A stretch of DNA of 64,000 nucleotides from Methyloversatilis discipulorum (GCF_000385375.1 NZ_ARVV01000001.1:248001-312000); one strand, 5' to 3'; positions 24,153-34,681 are shown, counted from the first letter of the stretch. Numbers and translations: made by a program. Notes: a model not told the origin generated them from the letters alone.

Positions 24153-25541
24153 TCAGTTTTTCTGGATGATCTGCAATCCCTTCAGCAGATTCAAGGCCTG
24201 GGTGAACTGGTAATCCGATGCGGTGGCGAACTCGAACGGCGCAGCCGGCTTGGCTTCCTCGTCCTCGTCCTTCGCCGGCTTGCCCTTGGCGCCAGCGGCA
24301 GGCTTCGGCGCGGCCTCCTCGGGTTCCTTGTCGTTGCCGAGGTGACGGTCGAGGTCGGCTTCGCGCAGGCGGATGCCGCCGCCGCTGCCATTCGGCGTCT
24401 CTTCGACGATGATGTCCGGCACGATGCCCTTGGCCTGGATCGAGCGGCCGTTCGGCGTGTAGTAACGCGCCGTCGTCAGCTTGATCGCGGTGTTGTTGGC
24501 CAGCGGCATGATGGTCTGCACCGAACCCTTGCCGAAGGTCTGGGTGCCCATGATGACTGCGCGCTTGTGGTCCTGCAGCGCGCCGGCGACGATTTCCGAC
24601 GCCGAGGCCGAGCCCGAATTGACCAGCACCACCATGGGCACCGACTTGGCGCCGGCGGGCAGCGTGGCGAGATAGTCCTCGCGCGATCCGCGCAGGTAAT
24701 CTTCCGGCGCGGCAATGAAGCGGCGCTTGGCGTCTTCGGTGCGGCCGTCGGTCGACACCACGGTCGCCTTCGGCGGCAGGAAGGCGGCGGATACGCCAAC
24801 GGCGCCGTGCAGCAGGCCGCCCGGGTCGTTGCGCAGGTCGAGCACCAGACCTTTCAGTTCACCTTCCTTGTACAGCTTGCCGATGTGCTTGGCGAGATCC
24901 TCGGCACTGGCCTCCTGGAACTGCGTCAGGCGCAGGTAACCGTAGCCGGGTTCGACCAGCTTCGACTTCACCGACTGCACCTTGATGATTTCGCGCGTCA
25001 GCGTCACCTCGATCGGCTTCGCCTCGCCCTTGCGCGCAATGGTCAGGCGGATGCTGGTGTCCGGCTTGCCGCGCATGCGCTTGACCGCGTCGCTCAGCGT
25101 CAGCCCCTTGGTCGAGGTGTCGTCCAGCTTGATGATCAGGTCGCCCGCCTTGACGCCGGCGCGGAAGGCAGGTGTGTCCTCGATCGGCGAAACCACCTTG
25201 ACGAAGCCGTCTTCCATGCCGACCTCGATACCGAGACCACCGAATTCGCCCTGGGTACCGGCCTGCAGATCCTTGAACGCGTCCTGGTCGAGGTAGGCCG
25301 AGTGCGGGTCGAGACCGGACAGCATGCCGCTGATCGCGTGGGTGATCAGCTTCTTGTCATCGACCGGCTCGACATAGCCCGACTTCACCGCATTCAGCAC
25401 GTCGGCGAACTGGCGCAGTTCCTCGACCGGCAGCGTGCTGCCGACCGGCTTGTTCGCGTTGGCGGAGAAATTGAGACTGAGCAGTACCCCGGCACACAGT
25501 CCGATCATGACCAGCCCGGTTTGCTGCAGCTTCTTTTGCAT
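24153..25541 (-). CDS. ctpA: S41 C-terminal processing peptidase CtpA
   Basis: 462 residues. An N-terminal hydrophobic segment (about 8-26) is a signal peptide or anchor; a PDZ domain spans about 85-175 (GGLGIEVGMEDGFVKVV, AGVKAGDLIIKLD); the catalytic dyad is Ser313 in SGSASASE and Lys338 in TFGKGS, with 25-residue spacing as in known S41 enzymes. A low-complexity Ala/Lys/Glu linker precedes the C-terminus. It processes periplasmic proteins, including cell-wall enzymes. ATG 25541 was chosen over GTG 25550 because GGAG stands 8 bases before it. It follows envC, fitting a cell-wall remodelling operon. Confidence 0.94.
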   Translation of the reverse strand: MQKKLQQTGLVMIGLCAGVLLSLNFSANANKPVGSTLPVEELRQFADVLNAVKSGYVEPVDDKKLITHAISGMLSGLDPHSAYLDQDAFKDLQAGTQGEFGGLGIEVGMEDGFVKVVSPIEDTPAFRAGVKAGDLIIKLDDTSTKGLTLSDAVKRMRGKPDTSIRLTIARKGEAKPIEVTLTREIIKVQSVKSKLVEPGYGYLRLTQFQEASAEDLAKHIGKLYKEGELKGLVLDLRNDPGGLLHGAVGVSAAFLPPKATVVSTDGRTEDAKRRFIAAPEDYLRGSREDYLATLPAGAKSVPMVVLVNSGSASASEIVAGALQDHKRAVIMGTQTFGKGSVQTIMPLANNTAIKLTTARYYTPNGRSIQAKGIVPDIIVEETPNGSGGGIRLREADLDRHLGNDKEPEEAAPKPAAGAKGKPAKDEDEEAKPAAPFEFATASDYQFTQALNLLKGLQIIQKN

Positions 25542-25599
25542 CGATTGCACTCCGCGTATTTTTCGGCCGGAACGGATGCCGCACCGTCGTCGGTGCAGC

Positions 25600-26823
25600 C
25601 TAGCGGGCGACCCATTTCAGCGGGTCCAGCGCCTGTCCCTGATGCCGCAATTCAAAGTATAAACCCGATTCCGAAGCCCCACCGCTGGCGCCTATCGAGG
25701 CGATCACCTCGCCGGCGCGCACCGCTGCGCCGACCGACTTCAGCACCGCTTCGTTGTTGCCATAGACGCTCAGATAGTTGTCGCCGTGGTCGACGATGAC
25801 CAGGTTGCCGAAACCGCGCAGCCAGTCGGCGAACACCACGGTACCGGCAGCCACCGCCTTGACGTCGCCTGCCGCTGCGCGGATGAAGATGCCGCGCAGC
25901 GGTGTTCCGCCATCCGCGCCTTGGGCACCGAAGCGGCGCGCAAGTTCGCCACTGGCCGGCCACGGCAGGCGGCCGCGCAATTTCGGGAAGGCGATGCCGC
26001 CGTGATCGACCGGCGCTGACTGCACGACCGGGCCGCGGCTTTCGCGGCCCGCTGGCGCCGGCGAGTCCTCGGTCGGGCCTGCCGCGGGCGTCTTCGGCGG
26101 CGCGCTGCGGGCGCTGCGCCGCGACAGCGATTCGATCAGCCGGCTCAGCCGCGCCTCGTCGCGCTTGAGCTGGGCCAGTTCCTTGCGTTCGGTGCGCAAC
26201 TGGGTGGCGATGCGGTCGAGCACCTTGCGCCGCACATCGTGCTCGGCCTGCAGCTTGCCGCGTTCGCGCTCGCGTTCGGCCTCCAGCGTGCGGATTTCGT
26301 CCAGCTGGGCGTCCTGCTGCGCCAGCAACTCGCGCTGGCGCGTCAGCGTCGCACGATGGTCGTCCATCAGCCTGAGCTGGCTTTTCGACAGGCTGCGCAG
26401 GTAATGCAGGTCGCGTGCGCTCTGGTTGGGGTCGGTGCCGGACAGCAGGTGGCGCAGTGCGTCGGCCTCACCGGCGCGCTGGTGGCCGCGCAGCAGTTGC
26501 GCCAGTTGCGATTGCTGGGTACGCAGGCGTTCCTCGCCGGCGGCCACGTCCTTGCGCGTCTGCGCAAGTGCGCTTTCGACCGCCTTGCGGCGGCCGGCGA
26601 TGTCGCGCAGCGCGCGGCTGGCGTCGGAAATGGCTTTTTCGGAGCTGCGCAGCTCGTCGCGGGCTTCGCGGTGGGCGCTTTCCGACTGGTTCAGTTCATC
26701 GCGCAGCGCTTCCATGCGCTGCTGCAGCGCGCGCAGCTGTTCCGGGCTGGACTGGACTGCGCGCTCGGCGAAGGCGGCTCCGGGCAATGCGCACAGCAGC
26801 GCCCGGATCAGCCAGCGCTTCAC
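25600..26823 (-). CDS. envC: EnvC-type murein hydrolase activator (degenerate LytM)
   Basis: 407 residues: signal peptide (about 1-19, [19 protein letters not shown]), a long coiled coil (about 25-225) and a C-terminal LytM/M23 domain (about 285-407). The LytM metal-ligand positions are lost: the usual second H-x-H is LYFEL and the Y-x-H block is YGNN, exactly as in E. coli EnvC, so it should activate amidases (AmiA/AmiB) at the division septum rather than cut peptidoglycan itself. The GTG start overlaps the gpmA stop as GTGA; a GTG at 26832 is an alternative. Confidence 0.9.
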   Translation of the reverse strand: MKRWLIRALLCALPGAAFAERAVQSSPEQLRALQQRMEALRDELNQSESAHREARDELRSSEKAISDASRALRDIAGRRKAVESALAQTRKDVAAGEERLRTQQSQLAQLLRGHQRAGEADALRHLLSGTDPNQSARDLHYLRSLSKSQLRLMDDHRATLTRQRELLAQQDAQLDEIRTLEAERERERGKLQAEHDVRRKVLDRIATQLRTERKELAQLKRDEARLSRLIESLSRRSARSAPPKTPAAGPTEDSPAPAGRESRGPVVQSAPVDHGGIAFPKLRGRLPWPASGELARRFGAQGADGGTPLRGIFIRAAAGDVKAVAAGTVVFADWLRGFGNLVIVDHGDNYLSVYGNNEAVLKSVGAAVRAGEVIASIGASGGASESGLYFELRHQGQALDPLKWVAR

Positions 26824-27641
26824 TCCATCCACGGTGCGCGCTGTTCGGCCGTCTGCGGCTCTTCGGTTTCGGGGATGGGCGGACGCTGGCGCTGCGGCAC
26901 GGCGCGGCTCTGGTTGGCCACGGCGTCGATGGCGGCGCGGATGGCTTCCTGGTCGCCGAGGTAGTAGTGGCGGATCGGCTTCAGGTTTTCGTCCAGCTCA
27001 TACACCAGCGGCTGGGCGGTCGGGATGTTCAGGCCGAGGATGTCCTGTTCCGACACGTTGTCGAGGTACTTGATCAGCGCGCGCAGGCTGTTGCCGTGGG
27101 CAACGATGAGCACGTTCTTGCCGGCCTTGATCTGCGGTGCGATCTCGGCGTCCCAGAACGGGATGACGCGGGCCACGGTGTCCTTCAGGCATTCGGTGCG
27201 CGGGAACTGCTCGTCCGGCACTTCGGCGTAGCGCGGGTTCTTGCGATCGAGGCGCGGATCGTCCTCTTCCAGCGCCGGCGGCGGCGTGTCGTAGGAGCGG
27301 CGCCACACCAGCACCTGTTCCTCGCCGAACTTCTGCGCCGTCTGCGCCTTGTTCAGGCCCTGCAGCGCGCCGTAGTGACGCTCGTTCAGGCGCCAGGTCG
27401 GACGGATCGGAATCCACATCAGGTTCAGTTGTTCGAGCGCGACATAGAGTGTCTTGTTGGCGCGCTTGAGCACCGAAGTGAAGGCCATGTCGAAGCGATA
27501 ACCTTCGCGGTTGAGCAGGCGGCCGGCTTCGCGGGCCTCGATTTCGCCTTTGTCGGTCAGACCGACGTCGGTCCATCCGGTGAAACGGTTTTCCTTGTTC
27601 CAGACGGATTCGCCGTGGCGCAGCAGAACGAGCTTGTACAT
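26820..27641 (-). CDS. gpmA: 2,3-bisphosphoglycerate-dependent phosphoglycerate mutase GpmA
   Basis: 273 residues. The phosphohistidine motif [20 protein letters not shown] is at the N-terminus; [16 protein letters not shown] and [13 protein letters not shown] carry the other active-site residues. It interconverts 3- and 2-phosphoglycerate in glycolysis. E. coli GpmA has 250 residues; here a Pro/Gln/Glu-rich tail of some 25 residues ([14 protein letters not shown]) is added. It is the first gene of the gpmA-envC-ctpA run, coupled to envC by a GTGA overlap. Confidence 0.95.
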   Translation of the reverse strand: MYKLVLLRHGESVWNKENRFTGWTDVGLTDKGEIEAREAGRLLNREGYRFDMAFTSVLKRANKTLYVALEQLNLMWIPIRPTWRLNERHYGALQGLNKAQTAQKFGEEQVLVWRRSYDTPPPALEEDDPRLDRKNPRYAEVPDEQFPRTECLKDTVARVIPFWDAEIAPQIKAGKNVLIVAHGNSLRALIKYLDNVSEQDILGLNIPTAQPLVYELDENLKPIRHYYLGDQEAIRAAIDAVANQSRAVPQRQRPPIPETEEPQTAEQRAPWME

Positions 27642-27905
27642 ATCGGGTGGGCTATGTGTGAAGGGCGCGGCGCCCCGGTGAGACGTGCTGCACTGCGGAC
27701 TCGTGGTCTGCAGGTGGACTGACCGCGCTTGGGCTAAAATGCGCATTTTCCCAGAAAACGCAGCGCGCGGCCCCGTAAAAATTCGACAGAAGATGACATG
27801 TCGAAACATCCGCGTTGCCGGATGACACGATCCCGGCGATGATGCGGACCCCGTTACAGCGGACCGCCTGCCGCGAGCCCCACAGCCTGCCAGCACCTCT
27901 CTCCC

Positions 27906-28322
27906 ATGGAATTCCTGACTCAGAACAACAACTACCTCTGGGCCATTTCGGCCCTGATCAGCGGCGTCGCGCTGCTCGTCATGACGGTGCGCACGAAGAC
28001 CTCGGGACCGCGGCTGACGCCGGCACAGGCGACGCAACTGATCAACCGCGAGGACGCGCAAGTGATCGACGTGCGCGAACAGCCCGAATGGGCCAAGGGC
28101 CGCATCGCCGGTTCGCGCCACATTCCGGTCGGCCAGCTCGACCAGCGCATCGGTGACCTGGAAAAGTTCAAGGAGCGCCCGCTCATCGTCGTCTGCGCCA
28201 GCGGCATGCGTTCCGCCAGCGCCTGCTCGACGCTGCGCAAGGCCGGTTTCGAAAAGGTGTTTGCACTCGACGGCGGCATCGGCGCCTGGGAACAGGCCGG
28301 TCTGCCACTGACCAAGAAGTGA
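27906..28322 (+). CDS. Membrane-anchored rhodanese-like sulfurtransferase
   Basis: 138 residues. One N-terminal transmembrane helix (about 10-28, [18 protein letters not shown]) followed by a single rhodanese domain (about 35-135) with [13 protein letters not shown] and the active-site loop VVCASGMRS, in which Cys97 carries the persulfide. It should face the cytoplasm or periplasm as a sulfur carrier; the substrate is unknown. It opens the rhodanese-grxC-secB-SH3-gpsA run, with grxC only 4 bases away. The 264-base upstream gap contains the palindrome AAAATGCGCATTTT (27736-27749). Confidence 0.9.
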   Translation: MEFLTQNNNYLWAISALISGVALLVMTVRTKTSGPRLTPAQATQLINREDAQVIDVREQPEWAKGRIAGSRHIPVGQLDQRIGDLEKFKERPLIVVCASGMRSASACSTLRKAGFEKVFALDGGIGAWEQAGLPLTKK

Positions 28323-28326
28323 TGCG

Positions 28327-28584
28327 ATGGCACACGTACTGATGTACACCAGCGGTTACTGCCCCTACTGCGTGCAGGCGGAGCGCCTGCTCGTGTCCAA
28401 GGGCGTGACCGACATCGAGAAAGTGCGGGTCGACACCGATCCGGCACGGCGTACTGAAATGATGGAGAAAACCGGCAGGCGTACCGTGCCGCAGATCTAC
28501 ATCGACGACTTCCATGTGGGCGGGTGCGACGATCTGCACGCACTCGACCGCGAAGGCAAGCTGGACCCGCTGCTGCAGGCCTGA
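28327..28584 (+). CDS. grxC: Glutaredoxin 3 (GrxC)
   Basis: 85 residues. Thioredoxin fold with the dithiol active site Cys-Pro-Tyr-Cys (YCPYC near residues 11-15), the cis-proline motif TVPQIYID and GGCDDLHAL in the C-terminal helix. It reduces disulfides and glutathione mixed disulfides in the cytoplasm. The grxC-secB-gpsA neighbourhood is an old proteobacterial arrangement. Confidence 0.96.
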   Translation: MAHVLMYTSGYCPYCVQAERLLVSKGVTDIEKVRVDTDPARRTEMMEKTGRRTVPQIYIDDFHVGGCDDLHALDREGKLDPLLQA

Positions 28585-28618
28585 CCTGCGGCGTTCATCA
28601 CCAACCGAGAAGCGAAAA

Positions 28619-29101
28619 ATGGCCGACGAAGCAGTGCAACCCCAACAGCCCCAGGGCCCGGTGTTCTCCATCGAGAAGGTCTACGTGAAGGACCTGTCGC
28701 TCGAAGTCCCGAACGCCCCGGAAATCTTCCTGACCCGCGAAAACCCGAACGTGCAGATCCAGCTGCAGACGGAAGGCAAGGCGGTGCAGGACGGCGTGTT
28801 CGACGTGACGCTGACCGTCACCGTCACCGCCAAGATCGGCGAGAAGACGATGTTCCTGGTCGAAGTGCGCCAGGCCGGCATCTTCCAGATCCGCAACGTG
28901 CCGCAGGAAGACCTGCAGCCCATCCTCGGTATCGCCTGCCCGAACATCCTGTTCCCGTACGCCCGCGAAAGCGTGTCGGACGCGGTGAATCGCGCCGGCT
29001 TCCCGCCGGTCGTGCTGGCGCCGGTCAACTTCGAAGCGCTCTACCAGCAGCGCGCGCAGCAGGCCGCAGCCGGCCAGGACGGCGCGCCGACGGTTCAGTG
29101 A
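28619..29101 (+). CDS. secB: Protein-export chaperone SecB
   Basis: 160 residues. [22 protein letters not shown], the beta-sheet core ([15 protein letters not shown]) and [32 protein letters not shown] are diagnostic. The tetramer keeps preproteins unfolded for SecA. Located between grxC and an SH3 gene whose ATG shares its final base with the secB stop. Confidence 0.97.
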   Translation: MADEAVQPQQPQGPVFSIEKVYVKDLSLEVPNAPEIFLTRENPNVQIQLQTEGKAVQDGVFDVTLTVTVTAKIGEKTMFLVEVRQAGIFQIRNVPQEDLQPILGIACPNILFPYARESVSDAVNRAGFPPVVLAPVNFEALYQQRAQQAAAGQDGAPTVQ

Positions 29102-29547
29102 TGAAGCGCATCGCGCTGGCGGCGCTGGCCGCCTTCGCCATCGCCCCGGCCGCCCAGGCGGCGGGGCTCGAATATCGCTCGCTTGCCGACGTCGCCGTCA
29201 TGTACGACGCGCCGTCGAAGCAGGCGCGCCAGCAGTACGTGATCGCGCGCCAGACGCCGGTCGAGGTCGTGCGCACGCAAGCCGGCTGGGTCAAGGTGCG
29301 CGAGCCGGGCGGCATGCTCGCCTGGGTCGAATCGTCGGCGCTGTCACCGCAGCGCACCGTCATCGTCAGCGTCGACAAGGCGCGCATTCTGGCCAAGCCG
29401 GAAGACAACGCAGCGCTGGTGTTCGAGGCCGAACGCCGCGTGCTGCTCGAACCGGTGTCGGAACCGGCGCCGGCCGGCTGGGCGCGCGTGAAGCACCGCG
29501 ACGGCCAGAGCGGCTTTGTCCGCATCGGCCAGGTGTGGGGCCTGTGA
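29101..29547 (+). CDS. Exported SH3-domain protein
   Basis: 148 residues: signal peptide about 1-21 (ends PAAQAA), then two bacterial SH3-like segments, about 24-80 ([35 protein letters not shown]) and 85-147 ([31 protein letters not shown]). Such proteins act in the periplasm, often binding peptidoglycan; exact role unknown. A GTG three bases earlier (29098) overlaps the secB stop and could also be used. It lies 16 bases before gpsA. Confidence 0.82.
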   Translation: MKRIALAALAAFAIAPAAQAAGLEYRSLADVAVMYDAPSKQARQQYVIARQTPVEVVRTQAGWVKVREPGGMLAWVESSALSPQRTVIVSVDKARILAKPEDNAALVFEAERRVLLEPVSEPAPAGWARVKHRDGQSGFVRIGQVWGL

Positions 29548-29563
29548 GCCCCGCCCGCCACGC

Positions 29564-30613
29564 ATGAAGATCGCCGTCCTCGGCGCCGGTGCCTGGGGCA
29601 CCGCGCTGGCCGTCGCCTACGCGGCCGATCACGATGTCACCCTCTGGACGCGCGACGCGGCGCACGCGCAGGCGCTGCGCGCGTCGCGTCGCAACGAGCG
29701 CTACCTGCCCGAGATCGCACTGCCGGACGGCATCCGCATCGACGCCGACATCGCGCACGCGCTGGCCGGCTGCGAACTCGCACTGATCGCCACGCCGATC
29801 GCCGGTCTGCGCGAGGCGCTGCATGCCGTCGCCGCGTCCGGCGTGCCTGCCGTGCTGTGGGCGTGCAAGGGCTTCGAAGCCGGCACCGGCCTGCTGCCGC
29901 ATGCGGTGGCGGACGAGGTGTTGCCCGCGGCGGTCAGCCGCGGCGCACTGAGCGGCCCCAGCTTCGCGGTCGAGGTGGCGCGCGGCCAGCCGACCGCGAT
30001 CACCGTCGCCAGCAACGACCTCGCTTTTGCCACCCGCGTCGCCGCCGAACTGCACAGCCCGCGGCTGCGCCTGTACGCGCAGGACGATCTGACCGGCGTC
30101 GAGGTCGGCGGTGCGGTCAAGAACGTGCTAGCCATCGCCACCGGTGTCTGCGACGGACTGGGTTTCGGGCTCAATGCACGCGCTGCGCTGATCACCCGCG
30201 GTCTGGCCGAAATCGCCCGCCTCGGCGAAGCACTGGGCGGCCACGGCATCACCTTCATGGGTCTGGCCGGCATGGGCGACCTGATACTGACCTGTACCGG
30301 TGATCTGTCGCGCAATCGCCGCGTCGGCCTGATGCTGGCCGAAGGCCTGTCGCTCGACGCGGTGCTGCAGAAGCTGGGCCACGTCGCCGAAGGGGTGTCG
30401 ACGGCGCGCGAAGCCGCTGCGCTGGCGCGCCGCATGGGCGTCGACATGCCGATCACGCGCGCCGTCGCCGACGTGCTCGATGGCCGCCTCAGCGCGGCAC
30501 AGGCGGCCGAAAGACTGCTGGCGCGCGACCCCAAGGTGGAACAGGAAGCGGTGCTCGAACGCGCCGACGAGGCCGACCTCGGCGCTCTGCAGCCGGGTGC
30601 TCAGTCCGGCTGA
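29564..30613 (+). CDS. gpsA: NAD(P)+-dependent glycerol-3-phosphate dehydrogenase GpsA
   Basis: 349 residues. N-terminal Rossmann motif [32 protein letters not shown] and the catalytic block [35 protein letters not shown] identify GpsA, which makes sn-glycerol-3-phosphate for phospholipids. The C-terminus extends by a short acidic segment. It overlaps the convergent trmL gene by 13 bases (30601-30613). Confidence 0.97.
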   Translation: MKIAVLGAGAWGTALAVAYAADHDVTLWTRDAAHAQALRASRRNERYLPEIALPDGIRIDADIAHALAGCELALIATPIAGLREALHAVAASGVPAVLWACKGFEAGTGLLPHAVADEVLPAAVSRGALSGPSFAVEVARGQPTAITVASNDLAFATRVAAELHSPRLRLYAQDDLTGVEVGGAVKNVLAIATGVCDGLGFGLNARAALITRGLAEIARLGEALGGHGITFMGLAGMGDLILTCTGDLSRNRRVGLMLAEGLSLDAVLQKLGHVAEGVSTAREAAALARRMGVDMPITRAVADVLDGRLSAAQAAERLLARDPKVEQEAVLERADEADLGALQPGAQSG

Positions 30614-31086
30614 AGCGCGCCGTCGAAGCCGTGCTGTCGCCATGCCTCGTAGGCGACGATGGCGACCGAATTGCTCAGGTTCAGGCTGCGACAGTCCGGA
30701 CGCATCGGAATGCGCAGGCGCTGTGCCGCCGGCACCGTGTCGAGCAGGCTGCCCGGCAGTCCGGCGGTTTCCTGACCGAACAGGAAGATGTCGCCGGCAC
30801 GGTAGTGCGGCGTCGTGTGCGCCACCCGCCCGCGCGTGCTCAGTGCGTACAGCCGGCTGTCCTCCGGCTGCAGCGCAAGGGCTGCCGACAGCGCCGCCCA
30901 GTCCTCATGCACCGTCACATTGATCAGGTCGCGGTAGTCCATGCCGGCGCGCTTCAGCTGCTTGTCGCTGATGTCGAAGCCGAGCGGCTTCACCAGGTGC
31001 AGGCGGAAGCCGCCGTTGGCGCACAGGCGCATCACGTTGCCGGTGTTCGGTGGAATTTCGGGCTGGTACAGGACGATGTGGAACAT
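30601..31086 (-). CDS. trmL: tRNA (cytidine(34)-2'-O)-methyltransferase TrmL
   Basis: 161 residues, the typical length. SPOUT-class features: [30 protein letters not shown] at the N-terminus, [10 protein letters not shown] in the middle and [26 protein letters not shown] at the C-terminal knot where SAM binds. It methylates the wobble nucleotide of tRNA-Leu isoacceptors. A longer in-frame reading upstream of 31086 has no family similarity. Confidence 0.95.
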   Translation of the reverse strand: MFHIVLYQPEIPPNTGNVMRLCANGGFRLHLVKPLGFDISDKQLKRAGMDYRDLINVTVHEDWAALSAALALQPEDSRLYALSTRGRVAHTTPHYRAGDIFLFGQETAGLPGSLLDTVPAAQRLRIPMRPDCRSLNLSNSVAIVAYEAWRQHGFDGALQPD

Positions 31087-31139
31087 GGGCGTGCGCGATC
31101 GGGCGGAGGCGCGATTGTGCCAGCGGACGCGGTGGCGGG

Positions 31140-32813
31140 TCAGCTGCGCCGCAGGCCGGACAGCAGCGAATCGACGATGTGCCGCGGATCGACGGCAACA
31201 CAGCGGCCGGCGGCGAAGGCATGGCGCAGCGCCGACGGCGCGGCCGGGCCGACGTGTACGCACTGTGTCGTGACGCCGGCGCGGCGCGCCTCGCCTGCCG
31301 CGTGCTTCACATCCTCCAGCAGATAGCGCGGGTCGTGCACGTCGATGTCGTGCGGCTCGCCGTCGGTCAGCAGCACGATCAACGGGCGCTCGCCCCGCGC
31401 ATGCGCGGCGGCGTGACGCAGCGCGGCGCCGATGCGTGTCGAGCCGTGACTGCGCAGCCCGGCAGCGCGGGCGCAGACGCGCGCATCCAGCGCGCCGTCG
31501 TGCTCGTCCTTCAGGTGCTGCACGCGCACGCGATGTCGCGTATCCGACGCGAAAGCCCACACGCGGACAATGTGAGCTTCGCGTTCGAGTGCGTGCGCGG
31601 CCAGCAAGGCGGCGTCACGCAGGTGTTCGAGTAGCGGTCGGCCGTCGGCGCAGGGGTGCGCGGTGGAGGCGGATGCATCGATCAGCAGCAGCACGTCGCG
31701 GCCGCTGTCCGTCGCATGCGCTGCGCGATACAGCCGGGACGGCGGCCGCGTACGTGTGCGCAGCGCGACGCCCGCCTCGATCAGCGCGTCGGTGTGCAGC
31801 ACTTCGCCGTCGCGTTCGCGGCCGCTGCCCGGACGCCCCGCTGAGCGACGGTGCGCAGTGGGCAGCCGGCGGATCTGCGCACGCAGTCGTGCGCGCAGCG
31901 CCGTGGCGTCGACTTCGAGCGGGCGGCTTTCGATCACCGTGCACCAGTCCGGCCGCAGGCGCGCGATCAGGCGATCCCACTCCGGATACTTCAGCATGCG
32001 CAGCGGCGCTTCCGACCACAGCGCGGTGGTGCCGCCTTCGCCCTCGTCTGCGCCGCCGGTCGCCTGCGGCGGTGGGCGTTCCGCCGTCACATCCTTGTCG
32101 TCGTCACCGCCGCCGTGGCTGTCGGCGTCCTCGCGTTCGAGCGGCGTTGCGGACGGCGGCAGGCTGTCGTCGGCGATCCACAGGTGGTGGTTGTCGTCGC
32201 GATAGGCCGGTTCGACCCGCCAGCCGGCGGCATTGAAATTCAGGCGCATCTGCCCGATGTCGTTGCCGAGCAGCGATGCCGCCGCGCGCAGCCGCTGCGG
32301 CGTATCGAGCGCGAGCATGCCGTCGGCCGCGAAGAACAGCCGCCGCACCTTGGCGATCCAGGCGTGGCCGTCGGCATGCGCCGGGTCGAACAGCGCATGC
32401 GCCAGCCGCACCAGCAGCGCGTCGAAGCCGTTGCCGTCGTCCGGGCCGGCGACATGGAAGGGCGCCCACAGCGTGCGCAGGCCCGGCAGGTCCCGCATCG
32501 CCAGCCATTCAACGCGGGCGTCCTCCAGCGTTTCCAGCAGCACGCGCTGTATCGGCTTCAGTTTTGCGCGCGGTTGCGGCGTGCCGCCGTATGCGAGGTG
32601 GGCAGCCGCGTGGGCGGCGCGGGCGCGGGTGAGCAGCGCGCCGTCTGCTGGCAGATGCAGCACCGGCCGCGTGCCGGCGCGCGACAGGACCGCGCGCGGC
32701 CGGTCGTCCGGCGTGGCGAGCGTCGCCAGCCGCGGCTGCACCGACCACAGCGCATCCAGATAGATGCCCAGCGGACGTCCGCCGGGCAGCGCTGATTCAG
32801 GCGACGCAGGCAT
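31140..32813 (-). CDS. VWA-domain protein, NorD/CbbO-like partner of a MoxR AAA ATPase
   Basis: 557 residues. The C-terminal von Willebrand A domain (about 370-557) has an intact MIDAS site: Asp379-x-Ser381-x-Ser383 in LLIDASAST, plus LLTDGEPHDID. The N-terminal two thirds are helical with an acidic, Gly/Asp-rich linker near 225-262. NorD and CbbO proteins pair with NorQ/CbbQ ATPases to form chelatase-like activases that insert or remodel cofactors in a target enzyme. Here the start overlaps the ATPase gene by 17 bases, and the presumed target is the upstream amidase (inference). Confidence 0.82.
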   Translation of the reverse strand: MPASPESALPGGRPLGIYLDALWSVQPRLATLATPDDRPRAVLSRAGTRPVLHLPADGALLTRARAAHAAAHLAYGGTPQPRAKLKPIQRVLLETLEDARVEWLAMRDLPGLRTLWAPFHVAGPDDGNGFDALLVRLAHALFDPAHADGHAWIAKVRRLFFAADGMLALDTPQRLRAAASLLGNDIGQMRLNFNAAGWRVEPAYRDDNHHLWIADDSLPPSATPLEREDADSHGGGDDDKDVTAERPPPQATGGADEGEGGTTALWSEAPLRMLKYPEWDRLIARLRPDWCTVIESRPLEVDATALRARLRAQIRRLPTAHRRSAGRPGSGRERDGEVLHTDALIEAGVALRTRTRPPSRLYRAAHATDSGRDVLLLIDASASTAHPCADGRPLLEHLRDAALLAAHALEREAHIVRVWAFASDTRHRVRVQHLKDEHDGALDARVCARAAGLRSHGSTRIGAALRHAAAHARGERPLIVLLTDGEPHDIDVHDPRYLLEDVKHAAGEARRAGVTTQCVHVGPAAPSALRHAFAAGRCVAVDPRHIVDSLLSGLRRS

Positions 32814-33627
32814 CGACCATGGCGGCCAGCGCCTGACCGACTTCCGGGTCGTCGGACAGCGGCACCGCGATGGCCTGCAGGCAGGCGGCGCGGGGTGCCA
32901 GGCCCTCGGCGATCAGCAGGCCGGCGTGGATGAGCATGCGGGTGGAGGCGCCTTCGTCCAGTTCGTCGCCGGCCAGCCGGCGCGTGCGCTCGGCCAGCGT
33001 CACCAGTTGCTTCGCGATGGCCTCGTCGACGCCGGACTCGTGCATCACGATGGCCGCCTCGCGTGCCGCGTCCGGATAGCCGAATTCGAGCGCGGTGAAG
33101 CGCTGCCGGGTCGATGCTTTCAGCGTCTTGTGCACGCCGTGATAGCCCGGGTTGTAGGACACGATCAGGCGGAAATCCGGGTGCGCGTGCAGCAGTTCGC
33201 CGGTGGCGGCCAGCGGCAGCTGGCGGCGCGCGTCGGTCAGCGGGTGGATCAGTACCGTCGTGTCGGCGCGCGCTTCCACCAGCTCGTCCAGATAGCAGAC
33301 GGCGCCGTGGCGCACCGCGCGGGTGAGTGGTCCGTCCTGCCAGCGGGTGCCGCCGGCGTCGAGCAGGAAGCGCCCGATCAGGTCACCGGCCGACAGGTCC
33401 TCGTGACAGGCGACGGTGATCAGCGGCAGGCCCAGCCGCCAGGCCATGTGCTCGACGAAGCGCGTCTTGCCGCAGCCAGTCGGGCCCTTCAGCATCAGCG
33501 GCAGGCCGCGCGCGTGCGCGGCCTCGAAGGCAGCGATCTCGCCGCCGACCGGCGCGTACCAGGGTTCGCCCCGGATGCGCCAGTCGTGCAGCGGATCGGC
33601 CAGTTCGGCCGTTTCCTGCACCTTCAC
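32797..33627 (-). CDS. MoxR-family AAA+ ATPase, NorQ/CbbQ-like
   Basis: 276 residues. Walker A GPTGCGKT at 48-55; Walker B CYLDE with Asp114-Glu115; [16 protein letters not shown] and LKASTRQRF (sensor and arginine-finger regions). This is the NirQ/NorQ/CbbQ/GpvN branch, whose members activate nitric-oxide reductase or RuBisCO with a VWA partner. The GTG start overlaps the amiE stop as GTGA, so translation is coupled to the amidase. The P. aeruginosa amidase operon also contains an ATPase gene (amiB), though of a different type. Confidence 0.88.
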   Translation of the reverse strand: MKVQETAELADPLHDWRIRGEPWYAPVGGEIAAFEAAHARGLPLMLKGPTGCGKTRFVEHMAWRLGLPLITVACHEDLSAGDLIGRFLLDAGGTRWQDGPLTRAVRHGAVCYLDELVEARADTTVLIHPLTDARRQLPLAATGELLHAHPDFRLIVSYNPGYHGVHKTLKASTRQRFTALEFGYPDAAREAAIVMHESGVDEAIAKQLVTLAERTRRLAGDELDEGASTRMLIHAGLLIAEGLAPRAACLQAIAVPLSDDPEVGQALAAMVDACVA

Positions 33628-34664
33628 TTGTGACCGACGGTAGAGGGATTGGGCAGACCTTCGATCGGGCATTCCTCGGTGCCGACGGTGTCGCGCGTGA
33701 AGGCTTCGACCGCCTTGCGCGTGCCTTCCGGGTCGTTGATCCACTTCGAGTAGAAGTCGTAGGGGCAGGTGGCCACGCCCTTGTCGCCTTCGCGCGAATT
33801 GATGAGGCCGGTGTAGCCACGGTGCAGCAGCTTGAACAGGTGGTTTTCCGACTGGCCATTCTTGCGGAAATCGCGGATCAGGCTCTTGGACAGCGCCGCG
33901 TACTGCATGCCCATTTCCTCCTCGCCGCATTCGCCCAGCGTACGGCCGTCGAAGCCGACGATGGCCGAGTGGCCGAAGTAGGTGTAGACGCCGTCGAAGC
34001 CTGCCGCGTTGGCGACCGCGACATAGCAGTTGTTGGCGAAGGCCATCGCTTTCGCCATCGTCACCTGCTGCTCCTTGGCCGGGTACATATAGCCCTGACA
34101 GCGCACGATCAGTTCGGCGCCCTTCATTGCGCAGTCGCGCCAGATTTCCGGGTAGTTGCCGTCGTCGCAGATGATGAGACTCACCTTCAGGCCCTTGGGG
34201 CCGTCCGACACGTAAGTGCAGTCGCCCGGATACCAGCCTTCGATCGGCACCCAGGGCATGATCTTGCGGTACTTCTGGACGATTTCGCCCTGGTCGTTCA
34301 TCAGGATGAGCGTGTTGTACGGCGCCTTGTTCGGGTGCTCCTCGTGCCGTTCGCCGGTCAGCGAGAATACGCCCCACACCTTGGCCTTCCTGCAGGCGGC
34401 CGCGAAGATGTCGGTCTCCTCACCAGGGATGGCGGAGGCCGTGTCGTACATCTCCTTCGAGTCGTACATGATCCCGTGCGTGCTGTACTCCGGGAAGATG
34501 ACCAGATCGAGCCCGGGCAGGCCGGACTTCATGCCGACGATCATGTCGGCGATCTTGCGCGCGTTGTCCAGCACCTCGGCCTTCGTGTGCAGGCGCGGCA
34601 TCTTGTAGTTGACGACGGCGACGCCGACCGTGTCCTTGCTGCTCGAAATGTCCCCGTGGTGCAT
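33624..34664 (-). CDS. amiE: Aliphatic amidase AmiE
   Basis: 346 residues, aligned end to end from memory with Pseudomonas Ami[25 protein letters not shown] at the start, and the nitrilase-fold triad Glu59 (FPEYS), Lys134 (KYRKIMPW) and Cys166 ([12 protein letters not shown]) at exactly the family positions. It hydrolyses short aliphatic amides to the acid and ammonia in the cytoplasm, supplying nitrogen or carbon. GGAGG precedes the ATG. No amiC/amiR sensor pair is in the window; the leader carries a possible attenuator. First gene of the amiE-ATPase-VWA operon. Confidence 0.95.
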   Translation of the reverse strand: MHHGDISSSKDTVGVAVVNYKMPRLHTKAEVLDNARKIADMIVGMKSGLPGLDLVIFPEYSTHGIMYDSKEMYDTASAIPGEETDIFAAACRKAKVWGVFSLTGERHEEHPNKAPYNTLILMNDQGEIVQKYRKIMPWVPIEGWYPGDCTYVSDGPKGLKVSLIICDDGNYPEIWRDCAMKGAELIVRCQGYMYPAKEQQVTMAKAMAFANNCYVAVANAAGFDGVYTYFGHSAIVGFDGRTLGECGEEEMGMQYAALSKSLIRDFRKNGQSENHLFKLLHRGYTGLINSREGDKGVATCPYDFYSKWINDPEGTRKAVEAFTRDTVGTEECPIEGLPNPSTVGHK

Positions 34665-34681
34665 GAGTGGCCTCCGCTGCG

